DNA of 64,000 nucleotides, from assembly GCF_007995245.1 (NCBI RefSeq), contig NZ_VCBA01000022.1, positions 20,389-84,388 on the forward strand. The letters run 5' to 3'. Position numbers and translations under genes: made by a program. The notes under the pieces were generated by a model. It saw only the letters and a program-made list of their open reading frames with translations, was not told the origin of the DNA and did not search any database. The DNA comes from Tateyamaria sp. syn59 (GTDB taxonomy: Bacteria; Pseudomonadota; Alphaproteobacteria; Rhodobacterales; Rhodobacteraceae). Positions within the stretch are counted from its first letter, which is position 1; each line of letters opens with the position of its first letter. Positions 8,950 to 18,519 of this stretch are shown one piece after another.

Positions 8950-10215
8950 CTAGCCTGTGATCATGCTGCGTGCGTCATCGCCGGGCGTGGTCGACCTCGC
9001 GAGCACCGTGTCGATATGGTGCGAAAACACGTCGACCGGCAACTGATAGGACGCACCAAACGCATCGAACGTGCTGATGATCGGCTCATCCGCCTCGACG
9101 AAACAATAGGTCATCTCGCACCCTGACACGTGCGCCATGTTCGAGAAAAAGCACCCGCCCGAATACTCGCGCAAGGCCCAGACCAGGCTTTGACTGCCGG
9201 GGCGCATGAACAGTGTGTTGGCAAAGGCCGCCCCGGTCGGGCCGATCACCACATCGGCATTGTGCATCAGGCTCACTTGCTCGCGGAAACTCAACTTTTC
9301 CATTTGAACCGCTTCAAATTCACGGGCCTCGGCCGCAGTGCGGATTTCATCCTGGTTGTAAGACCGCGCTCGCGGGGGACGAACCAGAATGACGCGTTTC
9401 GGGCTATCGCGATCAGGCGCGATCCCCAGAGCATTCAGAATGGTGTCCCGCACTTGCTGCACGACACCCACGTTCTGGGTGTAATCCGCTGGTACGGGCC
9501 ACATGTGGTCGCGCATATTGAATGGGCCAGATACGGGTGCAGGAATATGGATCAGCCTTTTGATACGGTACGCCGTATCGTCGCGCAGGATGACGACCTC
9601 TCGGTTGCCGCGAAACAGATCAAGCGTCTGTCGGAACGATGGGATCTTTTCTGCCGTCTCCGGCAGCAGAAGTGGGTAGTCGTCGAATTCCGCAGGCAGG
9701 TTCTGGGTCAGTGAGATGACTGGCAAAATCTCTGCCAACCAATGGTACCAGTTCACGTCACCATGTCCGAACGCACAAATGCCCTGTGGAATGTCGTCCG
9801 TCTTCTCGTGTTTGGTGACAAAGTAGTCCTGAAAGAAAAATCCACTGTTGGTGACCAGGCTGATCCGATCGAGCTTGCTGTACATCTCGTCCGGCAACAG
9901 CACGTTGTGCTTTTTGTAGATAAACGAGGATCCGGTTTTCGCCGTGACATCCTCCAGCAAGACCGGGCGGATGGGCGGCAGCGGCCGGGTAAGCAACTCG
10001 GTGTCTTTGCCAAACGAGCGGGGGGCCGCAACACGGCTTTCTCCGGCCTCGAAGACGGGTGCCAGCACAACGCCCGCATGGTCAGCCAGATTGGCAATCT
10101 GGTATCCGCGGTAGCCCATCAGGCCCAGACCGTAGGCAGATGCCTTGGCGATGGGCGGCGACTTCATCTGCCCACGCACCAACCGTTTTACCACACTGCG
10201 CCGAATATTCGTCAT
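8950..10215 (-). CDS. GT61 family (DUF563) glycosyltransferase
   Basis: The 421-residue protein matches the DUF563/GT61 family by its HWLAEILPVISL segment, the RVILVRPPRARSYNQDE block and the C-terminal PTGAAFANTLFMRPGSQSLV motif. GT61 members are inverting glycosyltransferases best known from plant xylan and animal O-GlcNAc enzymes, and are common in bacterial capsule and exopolysaccharide clusters. There is no signal peptide, so a cytosolic or membrane-peripheral location is likely. It lies at the downstream end of a long run of minus-strand surface-glycan genes (18519 to 8950) but is separated from the ASST gene by about 180 bp, so it may have its own promoter. Confidence 0.82.
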   Translation of the reverse strand: MTNIRRSVVKRLVRGQMKSPPIAKASAYGLGLMGYRGYQIANLADHAGVVLAPVFEAGESRVAAPRSFGKDTELLTRPLPPIRPVLLEDVTAKTGSSFIYKKHNVLLPDEMYSKLDRISLVTNSGFFFQDYFVTKHEKTDDIPQGICAFGHGDVNWYHWLAEILPVISLTQNLPAEFDDYPLLLPETAEKIPSFRQTLDLFRGNREVVILRDDTAYRIKRLIHIPAPVSGPFNMRDHMWPVPADYTQNVGVVQQVRDTILNALGIAPDRDSPKRVILVRPPRARSYNQDEIRTAAEAREFEAVQMEKLSFREQVSLMHNADVVIGPTGAAFANTLFMRPGSQSLVWALREYSGGCFFSNMAHVSGCEMTYCFVEADEPIISTFDAFGASYQLPVDVFSHHIDTVLARSTTPGDDARSMITG

Positions 10216-10396
10216 GCCGCTTGTCCGAAATCTTGCCTTGCAATGCCGAGTAGGGCGCTCGCGCTTTCGGCCTTGAGTGCGCCATTGCGCGGCGTTCCCA
10301 CCACCCGATCAAAATGTCTTCACTGCGTGCAATCTTAAAATCCGCGCCATTTTGCAAGCGGGATCTGCGCGGCACCGATCCACCGGCCGGGCAAGA

Positions 10397-11692
10397 CTAC
10401 TGCGACAGCGCAATGGTCTCGTTGCAGGACGGCAATCCGTTGGTAAAGAAATCTTCGGGCACGTGGCGGGCCTCGGTCACGATCAGGTTGCTGTCTTCGT
10501 CCCACACCATGTCATGGGTCCACACCACCTCTCCGTCACCCGACACCTCAAGCAAGCGGCCATGTTCGGCCTCGGTCAACAGCAGGTTGCCGTTGGGCAG
10601 CGTCTGATGCTTGCCTCGGCGCCAGGTATAGAATGGCTCGTCCTCGGTGCCTGCGAAGTCCACGGTCACGCGCCGGTCGCGCGGGTCGATCCGCAGGATC
10701 CGCGACTGCATCGCACCCGTCGCATTGTCAAAGACGGTGATCGTGCCATCGGGTTCGAAATCCGGGTCATGCTGTTTGAACCACGGCCCGTGCTGCCACC
10801 ACTTCAGGATGCCGGTCTGCGGGTCCACGACGGCAACAAGGTTGGGTTCGCGCAGGCTGAACATCAGGTCACCCGCTTCAAACATCGGGAATGCATCAGC
10901 CATGTCCGGGCGCAGCATCTCGACATCATTGGGGTGGAACGGGTCATTCAAATAGGTAACCTGGCCATCGGCGTCATCCGGCATACGCACCCGAATGTCA
11001 AAGATAGCCCGCTGATCCCCGTTCTTGGCCGCCACGATGTCGTTTCGCAGGTTCAGGGAAAAGGTCTTTTCGCCCGTCGCCGCGTCAAGGCGTACCATAT
11101 CCTCGCCATACCAGGTCCAGATGCCGCCAGCCCCGTCACGCGTGATCGAGTGGTGAAACCCGCCGCGCACGCTCCACATGGTCTGGCCGCACTGGTCAAC
11201 CCGCGCAATGGCGTTGCCCACGTCAAAGGTCACAACGACTGATCCGTCCTCGAACACTTCCATCCCGTGCAGCATGACGTTCTGGGGCGGCGTGTCGGGA
11301 TCGAAGTTTTCGTAGTTGATGGGCCAACGGTGCACCTCGTCCCCGTTGGCATCCATCAGGCGCACGGCAAAGACCGATGTGTCCTGATCGTCGCTCAGCC
11401 CTGCGATCAGCACGTAACCCGGCATCCGCTCCGTGCCGGGGCGCTGTTCAAACCCGCGGTCCGGATCCGGCGTGCCCGTGTCATTGGGCGCGACCAGGTG
11501 GCGCGTGGGTTCCAGCCCGATGTCATTGCGCCAGTTCTGCGAGACATCCAGATAGGTCCGGTGCGCCTCGCCGATCTGCGGGGCGGGGAACCAGCCCCAC
11601 CAGGACGACACGATCCCGTAGACCATGGCGATCAGCGCAAACGAGACGATAAAAAATCCGCGCGCAAAGCTGTCGGATGAGGGCAGTTTCAT
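10397..11692 (-). CDS. Arylsulfotransferase (ASST)-like membrane-anchored beta-propeller protein
   Basis: This 431-residue protein has one N-terminal membrane segment (FFIVSFALIAMVYGIV) and then repeated blade-like segments (GYVLIAG, HGMEVFEDGSVVVTFD, HHSITRDGAGGIWTW, HQTLPNGNLLLTEAEHGRLLEV), typical of the ASST/Arylsulfotran families. Characterised ASSTs transfer sulfate from an aryl sulfate donor to another phenol in the periplasm; whether this one does so, or only binds a glycan, is not known. The start at 11692 overlaps the stop of the sulfotransferase gene (ATGA), which indicates translational coupling. An in-frame extension upstream to 11914 would lie inside that gene and looks non-native. 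Confidence 0.72.
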   Translation of the reverse strand: MKLPSSDSFARGFFIVSFALIAMVYGIVSSWWGWFPAPQIGEAHRTYLDVSQNWRNDIGLEPTRHLVAPNDTGTPDPDRGFEQRPGTERMPGYVLIAGLSDDQDTSVFAVRLMDANGDEVHRWPINYENFDPDTPPQNVMLHGMEVFEDGSVVVTFDVGNAIARVDQCGQTMWSVRGGFHHSITRDGAGGIWTWYGEDMVRLDAATGEKTFSLNLRNDIVAAKNGDQRAIFDIRVRMPDDADGQVTYLNDPFHPNDVEMLRPDMADAFPMFEAGDLMFSLREPNLVAVVDPQTGILKWWQHGPWFKQHDPDFEPDGTITVFDNATGAMQSRILRIDPRDRRVTVDFAGTEDEPFYTWRRGKHQTLPNGNLLLTEAEHGRLLEVSGDGEVVWTHDMVWDEDSNLIVTEARHVPEDFFTNGLPSCNETIALSQ

Positions 11693-13179
11693 TCCATGAC
11701 CTTTCCAAATGAAGACGACGCACGGCCTATGGCTTGATTGCATAGCTCGGCATGCAGAATATCGGCGCGTTGCAACAAGGCCGGTGACGCGCCCGGCACA
11801 TCGGGAACCGCGCGCGGTGGGCGCAGGATGCCCGCGATGGCCGCCACCTCGCCCGGATCCTGCACGTCGATAGCGGCGGCGAGGTCGGGCAAATGCGCTT
11901 CGGGTTGCGTGCATAGCGCATCATGATCGACAAAGACCGTTTGCGGCCCGGCTGTCGCCAACACGTGTTGATAGGCGTCAATCCAGTAGCGTAGCCAGAA
12001 ATCCACATGCTCCGCACCCAGCGCGCCCGCCCTTTGCGGGCCGAATGCGATAGGCCGCAGGGCCGCGCCGAATTCAAAATGCCCGATCCCTTCCATGTAC
12101 CGCCGGGCAAAGGGTTCGCGGGCGTGGAGTTCGGCAAAGCGCTGGTGCTGCGAGATCAGCGAGGCCACCTGCGCGCGCGGATTGCGGATCGGCACGACAA
12201 TGGACGCGTCGGGAAACACCTGCTCGAGCAACCCAAGCCGCGCGATATTGGCGTTGTTTTTCGAGATATAGCGCGCGGCACCCGGCTTCGTCGCCACAAC
12301 CTTGGCCATGTGCGTGCGAAAGAAGTTCTCAAACTCCGGATTGCGATCTTGCGGGGTCCATAGCGCGATGCGCTCACCCTCGAAATGCCGGGGCCAGAAC
12401 GCCATCCATAGCATTTCCTCGAACGCTTCAGGGCTGTCCATGCCAACCTCGATCCCGTCGCCATGGGCGCGCTCGCTCTTGTCCCCGGCCTTGCGAAAGG
12501 CACGCGAAAAGCCGCCCCACAGCAGCGGAGACAAGGTGAATGGCATATGCTGATAGGTGGCCGAGGCAAATTCGGGCAGGCCCGCCAACCCTTCCAGCAT
12601 GATGGTGGTGCCCGCACGGGGCAGGGAGGTGACAAAGACCGGCCTGCGGGCCGCGTCCATGTCGATGCGGCGGCGGTACACCTTCGTCTCAAACGACCCA
12701 AGCCGGATCTGGCGCTCGGACGAGGCAAAGGCGAAATCGTGCAATGCCCTGTCCATAGGACCGTAGGGCACGTCCGCCCGCGTATCGCCCTCCGCCGAGC
12801 GTTTGCGCAACCGGTCCAGGGCAATCCAAAGCGCGATCGCCGCAACTGTGGAGCCCAGCAGGAACGGCCAGCCCAAGGCAACGGCCACAACATGTTCAAC
12901 CGTGTAAAACCCCAGCGCCGCACCACCCCACACCACCAGCACCGACGCGCCAATGGCCGCAACGCCGATGCCTGTGATCCGGAAAAACCCGCCCAGCAGT
13001 TTGAGCGAGGCGCGCTGCACGCGCGCTTCCTTCTCCTCTTCGGCGATGTCGCTGTTCATCATCACCGACAGCGCGTCCTGTGTGGTGGTCACGATCCCGC
13101 CGGCGACCTGTTGGGCGTGCAGCGCCCTCAGCACCCAGATAAATGCGACAAGGCCCAGGCACAGGGCCGCGATGCTCAA
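11689..13179 (-). CDS. PAPS-dependent sulfotransferase with N-terminal membrane segments
   Basis: This 496-residue protein has membrane segments at about 3-20 and 68-122, then a cytosolic sulfotransferase domain. The domain has the 5'-phosphosulfate loop LPRAGTTIMLE (186-196) and a 3'-phosphate-binding segment VVPIRNPRAQVASL (328-341). It would transfer sulfate from PAPS to a carbohydrate or other acceptor at the membrane. The start is taken as TTG at 13179 because it overlaps the stop of the small upstream gene (TTGA) and the first residues form a membrane helix. The longer open frame to 13419 reads through that small gene and has no membrane or family similarity. The gene is coupled to the ASST-like gene, suggesting a sulfation unit for the surface glycan. 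Confidence 0.8.
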   Translation of the reverse strand: MSIAALCLGLVAFIWVLRALHAQQVAGGIVTTTQDALSVMMNSDIAEEEKEARVQRASLKLLGGFFRITGIGVAAIGASVLVVWGGAALGFYTVEHVVAVALGWPFLLGSTVAAIALWIALDRLRKRSAEGDTRADVPYGPMDRALHDFAFASSERQIRLGSFETKVYRRRIDMDAARRPVFVTSLPRAGTTIMLEGLAGLPEFASATYQHMPFTLSPLLWGGFSRAFRKAGDKSERAHGDGIEVGMDSPEAFEEMLWMAFWPRHFEGERIALWTPQDRNPEFENFFRTHMAKVVATKPGAARYISKNNANIARLGLLEQVFPDASIVVPIRNPRAQVASLISQHQRFAELHAREPFARRYMEGIGHFEFGAALRPIAFGPQRAGALGAEHVDFWLRYWIDAYQHVLATAGPQTVFVDHDALCTQPEAHLPDLAAAIDVQDPGEVAAIAGILRPPRAVPDVPGASPALLQRADILHAELCNQAIGRASSSFGKVME

Positions 13180-13433
13180 CTCTCGGTCTCGCTCGGGGTG
13201 GGCTGGATCTCGGCCTTGGCCTTCTTGGCGCGCATCATCCGCTTGACCGGATACCAGACGAACCCGACAACGGCGAGGATCAGCGCCGCAATAAGGGCGA
13301 TCATGGTGCCGATCGCGGTCAATCCCGCGCCCGGACCCACATAGGCCTGCGCGGCCATGGGCAGACCGACCAGGGCCGTGGCCAGCAACGTGGCCGCATG
13401 GCCCCTGTTCAAAACCCACAAATTGCGTTTCAT
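13176..13433 (-). CDS. Small exported or membrane protein of unknown function
   Basis: This 85-residue protein has a signal peptide (residues 1 to about 30, ending PMAAQA before YVGPGAGL), a second hydrophobic helix (LTAIGTMIALIAALILAVVGFVWYP) and a charged tail of Lys/Arg followed by Glu/Ser. The segment YVGPGAGL after the signal cleavage site recurs in small proteins near exopolysaccharide genes of Alphaproteobacteria, as I recall. No catalytic motif is visible. Its stop overlaps the TTG start of the sulfotransferase, so it is the first gene of a three-gene coupled unit. A role as a small partner or anchor of the sulfotransferase is possible but is inference. Confidence 0.7.
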   Translation of the reverse strand: MKRNLWVLNRGHAATLLATALVGLPMAAQAYVGPGAGLTAIGTMIALIAALILAVVGFVWYPVKRMMRAKKAKAEIQPTPSETES

Positions 13434-13695
13434 GGCGACATCCTCACGTCAAACACATACAGGCGACGCAGCCCGCCAATTGCTCAAGCGCAGCGCTCCG
13501 TCGTCGTTCATTGCAAAGGTTGTGGGTTGTGCCGCTTGCGGCAAGTCAGGGCGCGGCCAGCGGCAAAAGCCTGCCAGATCGCGCCCATGGGGCGGAGCAT
13601 TTTCGCCCGTTTGCGTCCGGCGCTCTGCCAAGGGGGCGAAAGAGCGCCGAAAGCCTTCGCATCATGAGCGAAGTCGCGCGAGGTGCGCGGGCAAT

Positions 13696-14895
13696 CTACT
13701 CCGCGATCTGCTCGACTGTGCTACCCGGTTCGATGAGGTCAGTGGCGTCCATGACCGCCATTTCCACGGAAGACGCTTCAACTGTGCCCTTCATCAGAAA
13801 CACGTTGTAGACCGGTTTCCACTTGGACATCGTGAAATACACCGTGTCGTCGATGGTCTGGCCGGGCACGATGTAGGGCGCATAGAGGCCCGGATACTGG
13901 TCCGCATGGGCCACGATCTGCGCGTCGGTCCAAGGACCGGTCATGGTCGGCGCGGTGCGCAGAATAACTGCGCGTTCGACGGGCTCAAGATACATCATCA
14001 ACCACGATTGATGCACCTCGCTCCACGCCACCGACAACTCGCCCGCAGGCGCAGGCACCACCGCCTGAGCCGCATGGACATCGCGCGCCCAGCCGATGCC
14101 GGTCCAGTATTCATAAGCCGGCGGATCAAACACGTCCTCGGGCGTCACACGGCCCAACCGCACACCGCCAAACCGGCCCTGGGGGATGCCAAAGACATAG
14201 ATTAGCCCCTCGTGTTCCACATAGGCCACTTGTTCAAACCCGGTGCCTGCCGGCCACATCGCCGTGTCTGACCGCGTCCAGTTCTGGCCGTCATCGTCGG
14301 AATAGGCGAGGCCCGAGCGGCGCACATACCACTTGTCATCCTGGCCCCACATACGCACCGACATGTAATGCAGCACCATCCGCTCCCCCAGCGAGATGCC
14401 GTTAGTCGGGATCACGGTCCACTCAAAGCCGGGGATCTTGGCCGACCGGATCACTTCCTTGGCCGCACCCGTGGCGGTTTCGATCATGGCGGCAATGGAA
14501 AAGTCGCTGGCGGGGTCCGGATCCGCCATGCGGGCCAGCGTGTTGCTGCGCCAGTCGCCACCGTCCGACCCGTAGGTGTCACCAAACACCATGAACAGAT
14601 CGCCCTTGTGCTTGAACATGTGGCCCAGATCGGTGCCATGCACGTTCCAGCGGGCATCGGTGGCGTTCGGGGACGCGGCGCCGGTCAGTTGGCTGACGAT
14701 CTCGGTGTCCACGATGCGCAGCCCTTGCGGGATCTCTGCGTCGGGAAGATCAAGAGACAGGGCCGCCTCGGACAGGGCCATGGTATCAATGACGTCCATG
14801 CGTTCCACTTCGGCATTCGCCATTGGCAAGTGACCAGAACAGGACAGGATGAAAGCGGTCAGCGAAACGCCGAACAGGGCAGGGGATATGCGCAA
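13696..14895 (-). CDS. DUF4185 lipoprotein, candidate endo-D-arabinanase-like (GH183-related)
   Basis: This 399-residue protein has a lipoprotein-type signal (SLTAFILSC followed by SG, lipidated Cys near residue 19) and then a DUF4185-like five-bladed propeller with the repeating HMFKHKGDLFMVFGDTYG, WRSNTLARM, and GLIYVFGIPQGRFGGVRLGRV segments. Some DUF4185 proteins from mycobacteria and other bacteria have been characterised as endo-D-arabinanases (CAZy GH183). This matters here because genes for a D-arabinose donor lie 4 kb away. It would act in the periplasm or on the cell surface. Whether the catalytic acids are conserved cannot be judged by eye. It is separated by about 200 bp from the gene upstream, and a TTGACA hexamer at 15001-14996 on its strand lacks a clear -10. 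Confidence 0.75.
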   Translation of the reverse strand: MRISPALFGVSLTAFILSCSGHLPMANAEVERMDVIDTMALSEAALSLDLPDAEIPQGLRIVDTEIVSQLTGAASPNATDARWNVHGTDLGHMFKHKGDLFMVFGDTYGSDGGDWRSNTLARMADPDPASDFSIAAMIETATGAAKEVIRSAKIPGFEWTVIPTNGISLGERMVLHYMSVRMWGQDDKWYVRRSGLAYSDDDGQNWTRSDTAMWPAGTGFEQVAYVEHEGLIYVFGIPQGRFGGVRLGRVTPEDVFDPPAYEYWTGIGWARDVHAAQAVVPAPAGELSVAWSEVHQSWLMMYLEPVERAVILRTAPTMTGPWTDAQIVAHADQYPGLYAPYIVPGQTIDDTVYFTMSKWKPVYNVFLMKGTVEASSVEMAVMDATDLIEPGSTVEQIAE

Positions 14896-15100
14896 GGCAG
14901 AGTACCTTCTATAGCCGAAACACGGTTGTAGTCGGAACGTCTCGGGCGCTTTGGCGATTCGGCTAAGAGCCCGTGCGCAAAAGGTGCGGCGTATCTGTCA
15001 ACGGATCAAGCGGATTGCCGCTCATGTGACGTAATGTAAGAATAGTTGACGCAGCGTCGTCCTGCTTTTTCAAGCATTTGGTTAATGAGCGGGCATCTGC

Positions 15101-16639
15101 CTAGTCTTGCGCCACTTCTGTCGATGCGTCCAAGCGGTCGCAAACAAAGCCATAGGCGGGCCATCTTACCGGGTCGGGTTGCTCAATGGGCACGGTGCGG
15201 CAGGACAGGCCCGGATTGCGATGCTCGATCCAGCGCAGCATCTGTTCGCCGTCCGTCGGGATCACCACACCGCCGACAGGACCCTCATCCGGGATCGCCT
15301 CCTCGGTTCGCCATGTCACGCGGTAGATGGCCGGTTGCGGCACCTCGTCCAACAGCTCGTGATAGAGCGTCGCCATGCGCAGCCCGTAGGACATGGACAC
15401 GACAGGCTGATCAACCGGCGCCTGCGCCATGACCGCATCCAGCGTGTCGACAAGTCCGGCGTAATCCGGCTCTCGCGCATCGAGATACAGCGCCATCTGC
15501 GCGGCCCGAAACACGCCCACAGTCAGCAAAAGGGCGCCAATCCACGGGCGCACCCGCGGCCAGCGCGCGACCCACCAGCCAATGGCCGCAATCGTCCCGA
15601 TCAGAAGCGGGCCAAGAACCGGCAGGTGAAACGCCTGGATGTCATAGGCCCCGTACCAGATCATGAAGGGCACAAAGGCGAGCGCCGTGCCCAGCACCAG
15701 CGCGATGCTCACCCAACGCACATCCCGACCGCGCCAGCCGACAGCGAACAGCACAAGGCCCAGGGCAATAACCGGCACCGACAGCATGGGATGGGCCTGG
15801 CTCAGGGTGCCCCACAGGACCAATGCGGTCTGCAGCGATTGCAGGCCAGAGCCATAGAGGTCGCCAAAGTAAGTGCCTGCAATATAGTCGCGCAACTCGG
15901 ACACGGTAGGCGGAAGTGGAAGGTACTCTGAATAGGCCGTCGTGGGCGCATGCGTGACCCAGGCCAGGTACAGGTACTGGCTTGCCCCCACGGCCAGCAG
16001 GCCAACCACGGCCAGCAGAACCTTGGGCCGCAAGAGCTGGCGGTAATGCGTCGCCATCACCAGCAGCCCTACGGGCGCCAGCATCACCATCATCAAGTGA
16101 TTGCCAAAGGATAGCGCATAGATCGCGCAGGCGAGGATGAAGTACCGCGTGCGCTTTGTCTCGACAAAGAGGATCAGGGCAAAGACCACAGACAGGATAA
16201 AGGCGAGGGCGAGGGGGTAGACCTCTGCCTCTGTCGCCTGCACCGCCATCAGACCAGCACTGCCCAAGAGAAACGCCGCCGCCACCCCGAACAGCGCGCT
16301 GCGCGTCACCCGCCCCACGATCACAAAGCTCATGGCGACCGCCAGCGCACCGGGGATGGAGGCCATCGCAATCGTCATCACCCGCCACGGCTCGAACGGC
16401 AGATCCAGCGCGCGCACGAGCGTGCCGATCAGCAGCACAAACGGGTATCCCGGCCCGTGGACCAGGATCGACGTGTGGCCCAACGTCTGAAACTTGGCCG
16501 AGTCGCCCGCGTTCAACATGCCGCCAAGGCCGGGGAACAGCAGGTTGGAATAGTAGATCAGCCAGACCAGGAAAATCGCCACCGCCAGCCAGGGGCTTTG
16601 ATATAGGGGGCGACGGTGGGATGGGGTGTTACTGGACAT
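15101..16639 (-). CDS. Polytopic membrane protein of the DUF2723 / GT-C glycosyltransferase-like type
   Basis: This 512-residue protein has about ten transmembrane helices. In the first periplasmic loop it has an acidic motif (NAGDSAKFQTLGHTSILVHGPGYPF), as in DUF2723 and GT-C enzymes that use polyprenyl-phosphate sugars. A soluble C-terminal segment of roughly 110 residues follows the last helix. GT-C proteins add sugars to glycans or proteins on the outer face of the inner membrane. It could use the polyprenyl-phosphoryl-arabinose predicted from the operon at 19-24.6 kb, but this rests only on proximity. The start gives an ATG followed by a short polar segment and the first helix at about residue 17. 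Confidence 0.7.
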   Translation of the reverse strand: MSSNTPSHRRPLYQSPWLAVAIFLVWLIYYSNLLFPGLGGMLNAGDSAKFQTLGHTSILVHGPGYPFVLLIGTLVRALDLPFEPWRVMTIAMASIPGALAVAMSFVIVGRVTRSALFGVAAAFLLGSAGLMAVQATEAEVYPLALAFILSVVFALILFVETKRTRYFILACAIYALSFGNHLMMVMLAPVGLLVMATHYRQLLRPKVLLAVVGLLAVGASQYLYLAWVTHAPTTAYSEYLPLPPTVSELRDYIAGTYFGDLYGSGLQSLQTALVLWGTLSQAHPMLSVPVIALGLVLFAVGWRGRDVRWVSIALVLGTALAFVPFMIWYGAYDIQAFHLPVLGPLLIGTIAAIGWWVARWPRVRPWIGALLLTVGVFRAAQMALYLDAREPDYAGLVDTLDAVMAQAPVDQPVVSMSYGLRMATLYHELLDEVPQPAIYRVTWRTEEAIPDEGPVGGVVIPTDGEQMLRWIEHRNPGLSCRTVPIEQPDPVRWPAYGFVCDRLDASTEVAQD

Positions 16640-16713
16640 GTGTTCAATTCAATTTCGGGGTCGGATGCGCGCCCCGCTTCACCGGGGCGGCGCACCGCGT
16701 GCCATGTCTTTCG

Positions 16714-18519
16714 TCACGGGGCCATGTGATGGGACGGAACATGAGCCGCCATCTCAAATTGCGGCACGCCAGCAGCCACCATGGGAGTAAACACCGTGCC
16801 GCCGATGCCAAAGGGCAGGTCAACATGCCGCGCGATGTCCTCGGCCTCCGGTTCCTGCGCAGGCGACAGCTGCGCATTGCCCACAACGGACACCGCACCG
16901 TCCTTGAGGCCGACCTCACCCAGCATATCAATCTCCAGCCGGTCGCCCGCGATGGTCAGGCGCGAGATGCGCGCGGTGCCCGCCTCGATCCCCACATGCC
17001 CGTCGATCAGGTCGAAATAGGTCCGGCCCGCTGCGGGAATAAGCGGGCCCTTCTCCTTGGTCATGAACTGGCGCCCGTTGGCGAGGGTCTGCAGCGTTGC
17101 GGTAACGTCGCCACCGCTCAGGCTACCGTCCTGCATCGACGCGGTGACGGCACCCGACAGACTGCCAAACAGCGCTCCAAGCGTGGCGCCGCGCCCGTCA
17201 AGCCGCAGATCGGCATCCAGCGCCCCTTCGGGCAATTGCGGCGTGCCGATCAGCCGGGCCTGCATCCGCTCTGCAATCGGTTGGCTGAGGCTGGTCATCG
17301 ACGCGTCGGACAGCGCTGCGGCGACGTCAACCTCGCCCGTCTGCGTCACGCCCATCTGCGCTGAAAACCGGCCCAGCGTTTCGCTGTCAATCAGCACATC
17401 CAGCGACGCGCCTGCCGCCTTGGCGATCAAAGACACCGACACCGTGTCGATGTCCGTGCCACCGACGGACAGATCCTGCCCGGCGAGGGTAAAGTCGGCC
17501 TCCAGCCCGTTGATCCAATTCGTCCTGATCGGGGCATCGGCCCAGTTTCCGACGTCCACCGCGTGCATCAGATCGGACACGGCCGCGTCCAGCCCCCGCT
17601 CAACGGCCAGCAGCTGGGCCAACACGGGCAGGTCGGCCCCCGCCGCACGCACGTGCAGATCACCGGTCAATGCAATCCCGCTGTGGGACACCGTGGCGTC
17701 AGAAATGCGGATCGCCTCCGAGGTCATCGCAAAATGCCCGTCAATGGTCAGCGGCCTGCGCCCGAAGGCAGAGATATTCTCAACCACCTGCCGCACGTCG
17801 GCCAAAAGGCCGGTCTCGGGGTCGGCACTGCCCTGATCGGCAGGCACAGGCTCGTCCGCGGGATCAAATCGGATCGAAAGACTGCCCGCGCTGCCCACCT
17901 CGGAAAAGGCGCGGTGCGGATCGTCCAGCTGCAACCCGATGATGGCGCGGCGCGATCCGACGACAAAGTCGCCCTGAACCATCACGCCCTCGGACACGCC
18001 GGGCTGTGCGATGGACAGGTTCAGATCCGACAGGTACATGGCGTCCGCCACATCCAGAACACCGTCGACGATTTCGATATGCGCAGGCGCAGCCGTGGCC
18101 TCTGCATCATCCGCCCAGTGACCAAACAGGGCGGCAACATCCAGACTGTCGAAGGTCAGGTGGGGACGGTGCAGATGCAGGCTGGCGATCTCGGCCTGCC
18201 CCTGCAGCAGCGGCGTCGGGCGCAGGGTCGCGTCGATCCGCGCCACGCTCAGCGCACCCTGATCGTCGCCCAACTCAACAATCGGATCGGCCACCACGAC
18301 CCGCAGGTCGGGGCGCACGGTCACTGCACTGTCGTCGCGCAGATCAGCATGCGCACCGGCGATGCGCCCGATCTCGGCATTGATCCCGGTGCGCGCAATC
18401 GCATCAAGGTCAGGTTTGGAAAAGACAAACAGCGCACCGGCGCCGCCCAGGACAAGCGCGGATGCAACCAGACCCCGGCGCAGCCAAGGGGCGCGTGTAT
18501 CTTGGCGTTTTGGTCCCAT
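16714..18519 (-). CDS. AsmA-like / DUF2125-like inner-membrane-anchored periplasmic protein
   Basis: This 601-residue protein has a short basic N-terminus, one membrane helix (about 15-34) and a long periplasmic part rich in alternating beta strands. It carries AsmA-type C-terminal features: LRLDGRGATLGALFGSLSG, a DGSLSGGD segment and ISRLTIAGDRLEIDMLGEVGL. AsmA-family proteins are implicated in phospholipid or glycolipid movement between the membranes and in outer membrane assembly. The start at 18519 has GGAGGAG about 4 bases upstream on the minus strand; an open extension to 18861 has no such signal and reads like non-coding sequence. It heads the minus-strand run of surface-glycan genes and diverges from the HAD-UbiA operon. 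Confidence 0.75.
   Translation of the reverse strand: MGPKRQDTRAPWLRRGLVASALVLGGAGALFVFSKPDLDAIARTGINAEIGRIAGAHADLRDDSAVTVRPDLRVVVADPIVELGDDQGALSVARIDATLRPTPLLQGQAEIASLHLHRPHLTFDSLDVAALFGHWADDAEATAAPAHIEIVDGVLDVADAMYLSDLNLSIAQPGVSEGVMVQGDFVVGSRRAIIGLQLDDPHRAFSEVGSAGSLSIRFDPADEPVPADQGSADPETGLLADVRQVVENISAFGRRPLTIDGHFAMTSEAIRISDATVSHSGIALTGDLHVRAAGADLPVLAQLLAVERGLDAAVSDLMHAVDVGNWADAPIRTNWINGLEADFTLAGQDLSVGGTDIDTVSVSLIAKAAGASLDVLIDSETLGRFSAQMGVTQTGEVDVAAALSDASMTSLSQPIAERMQARLIGTPQLPEGALDADLRLDGRGATLGALFGSLSGAVTASMQDGSLSGGDVTATLQTLANGRQFMTKEKGPLIPAAGRTYFDLIDGHVGIEAGTARISRLTIAGDRLEIDMLGEVGLKDGAVSVVGNAQLSPAQEPEAEDIARHVDLPFGIGGTVFTPMVAAGVPQFEMAAHVPSHHMAP

Noticed and set aside
13180..13419. N-terminal extension of the sulfotransferase frame
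   Set aside because: The extension overlaps a small gene with a good signal peptide and has no structure of its own; the TTG overlapping the small gene's stop is the more natural start.
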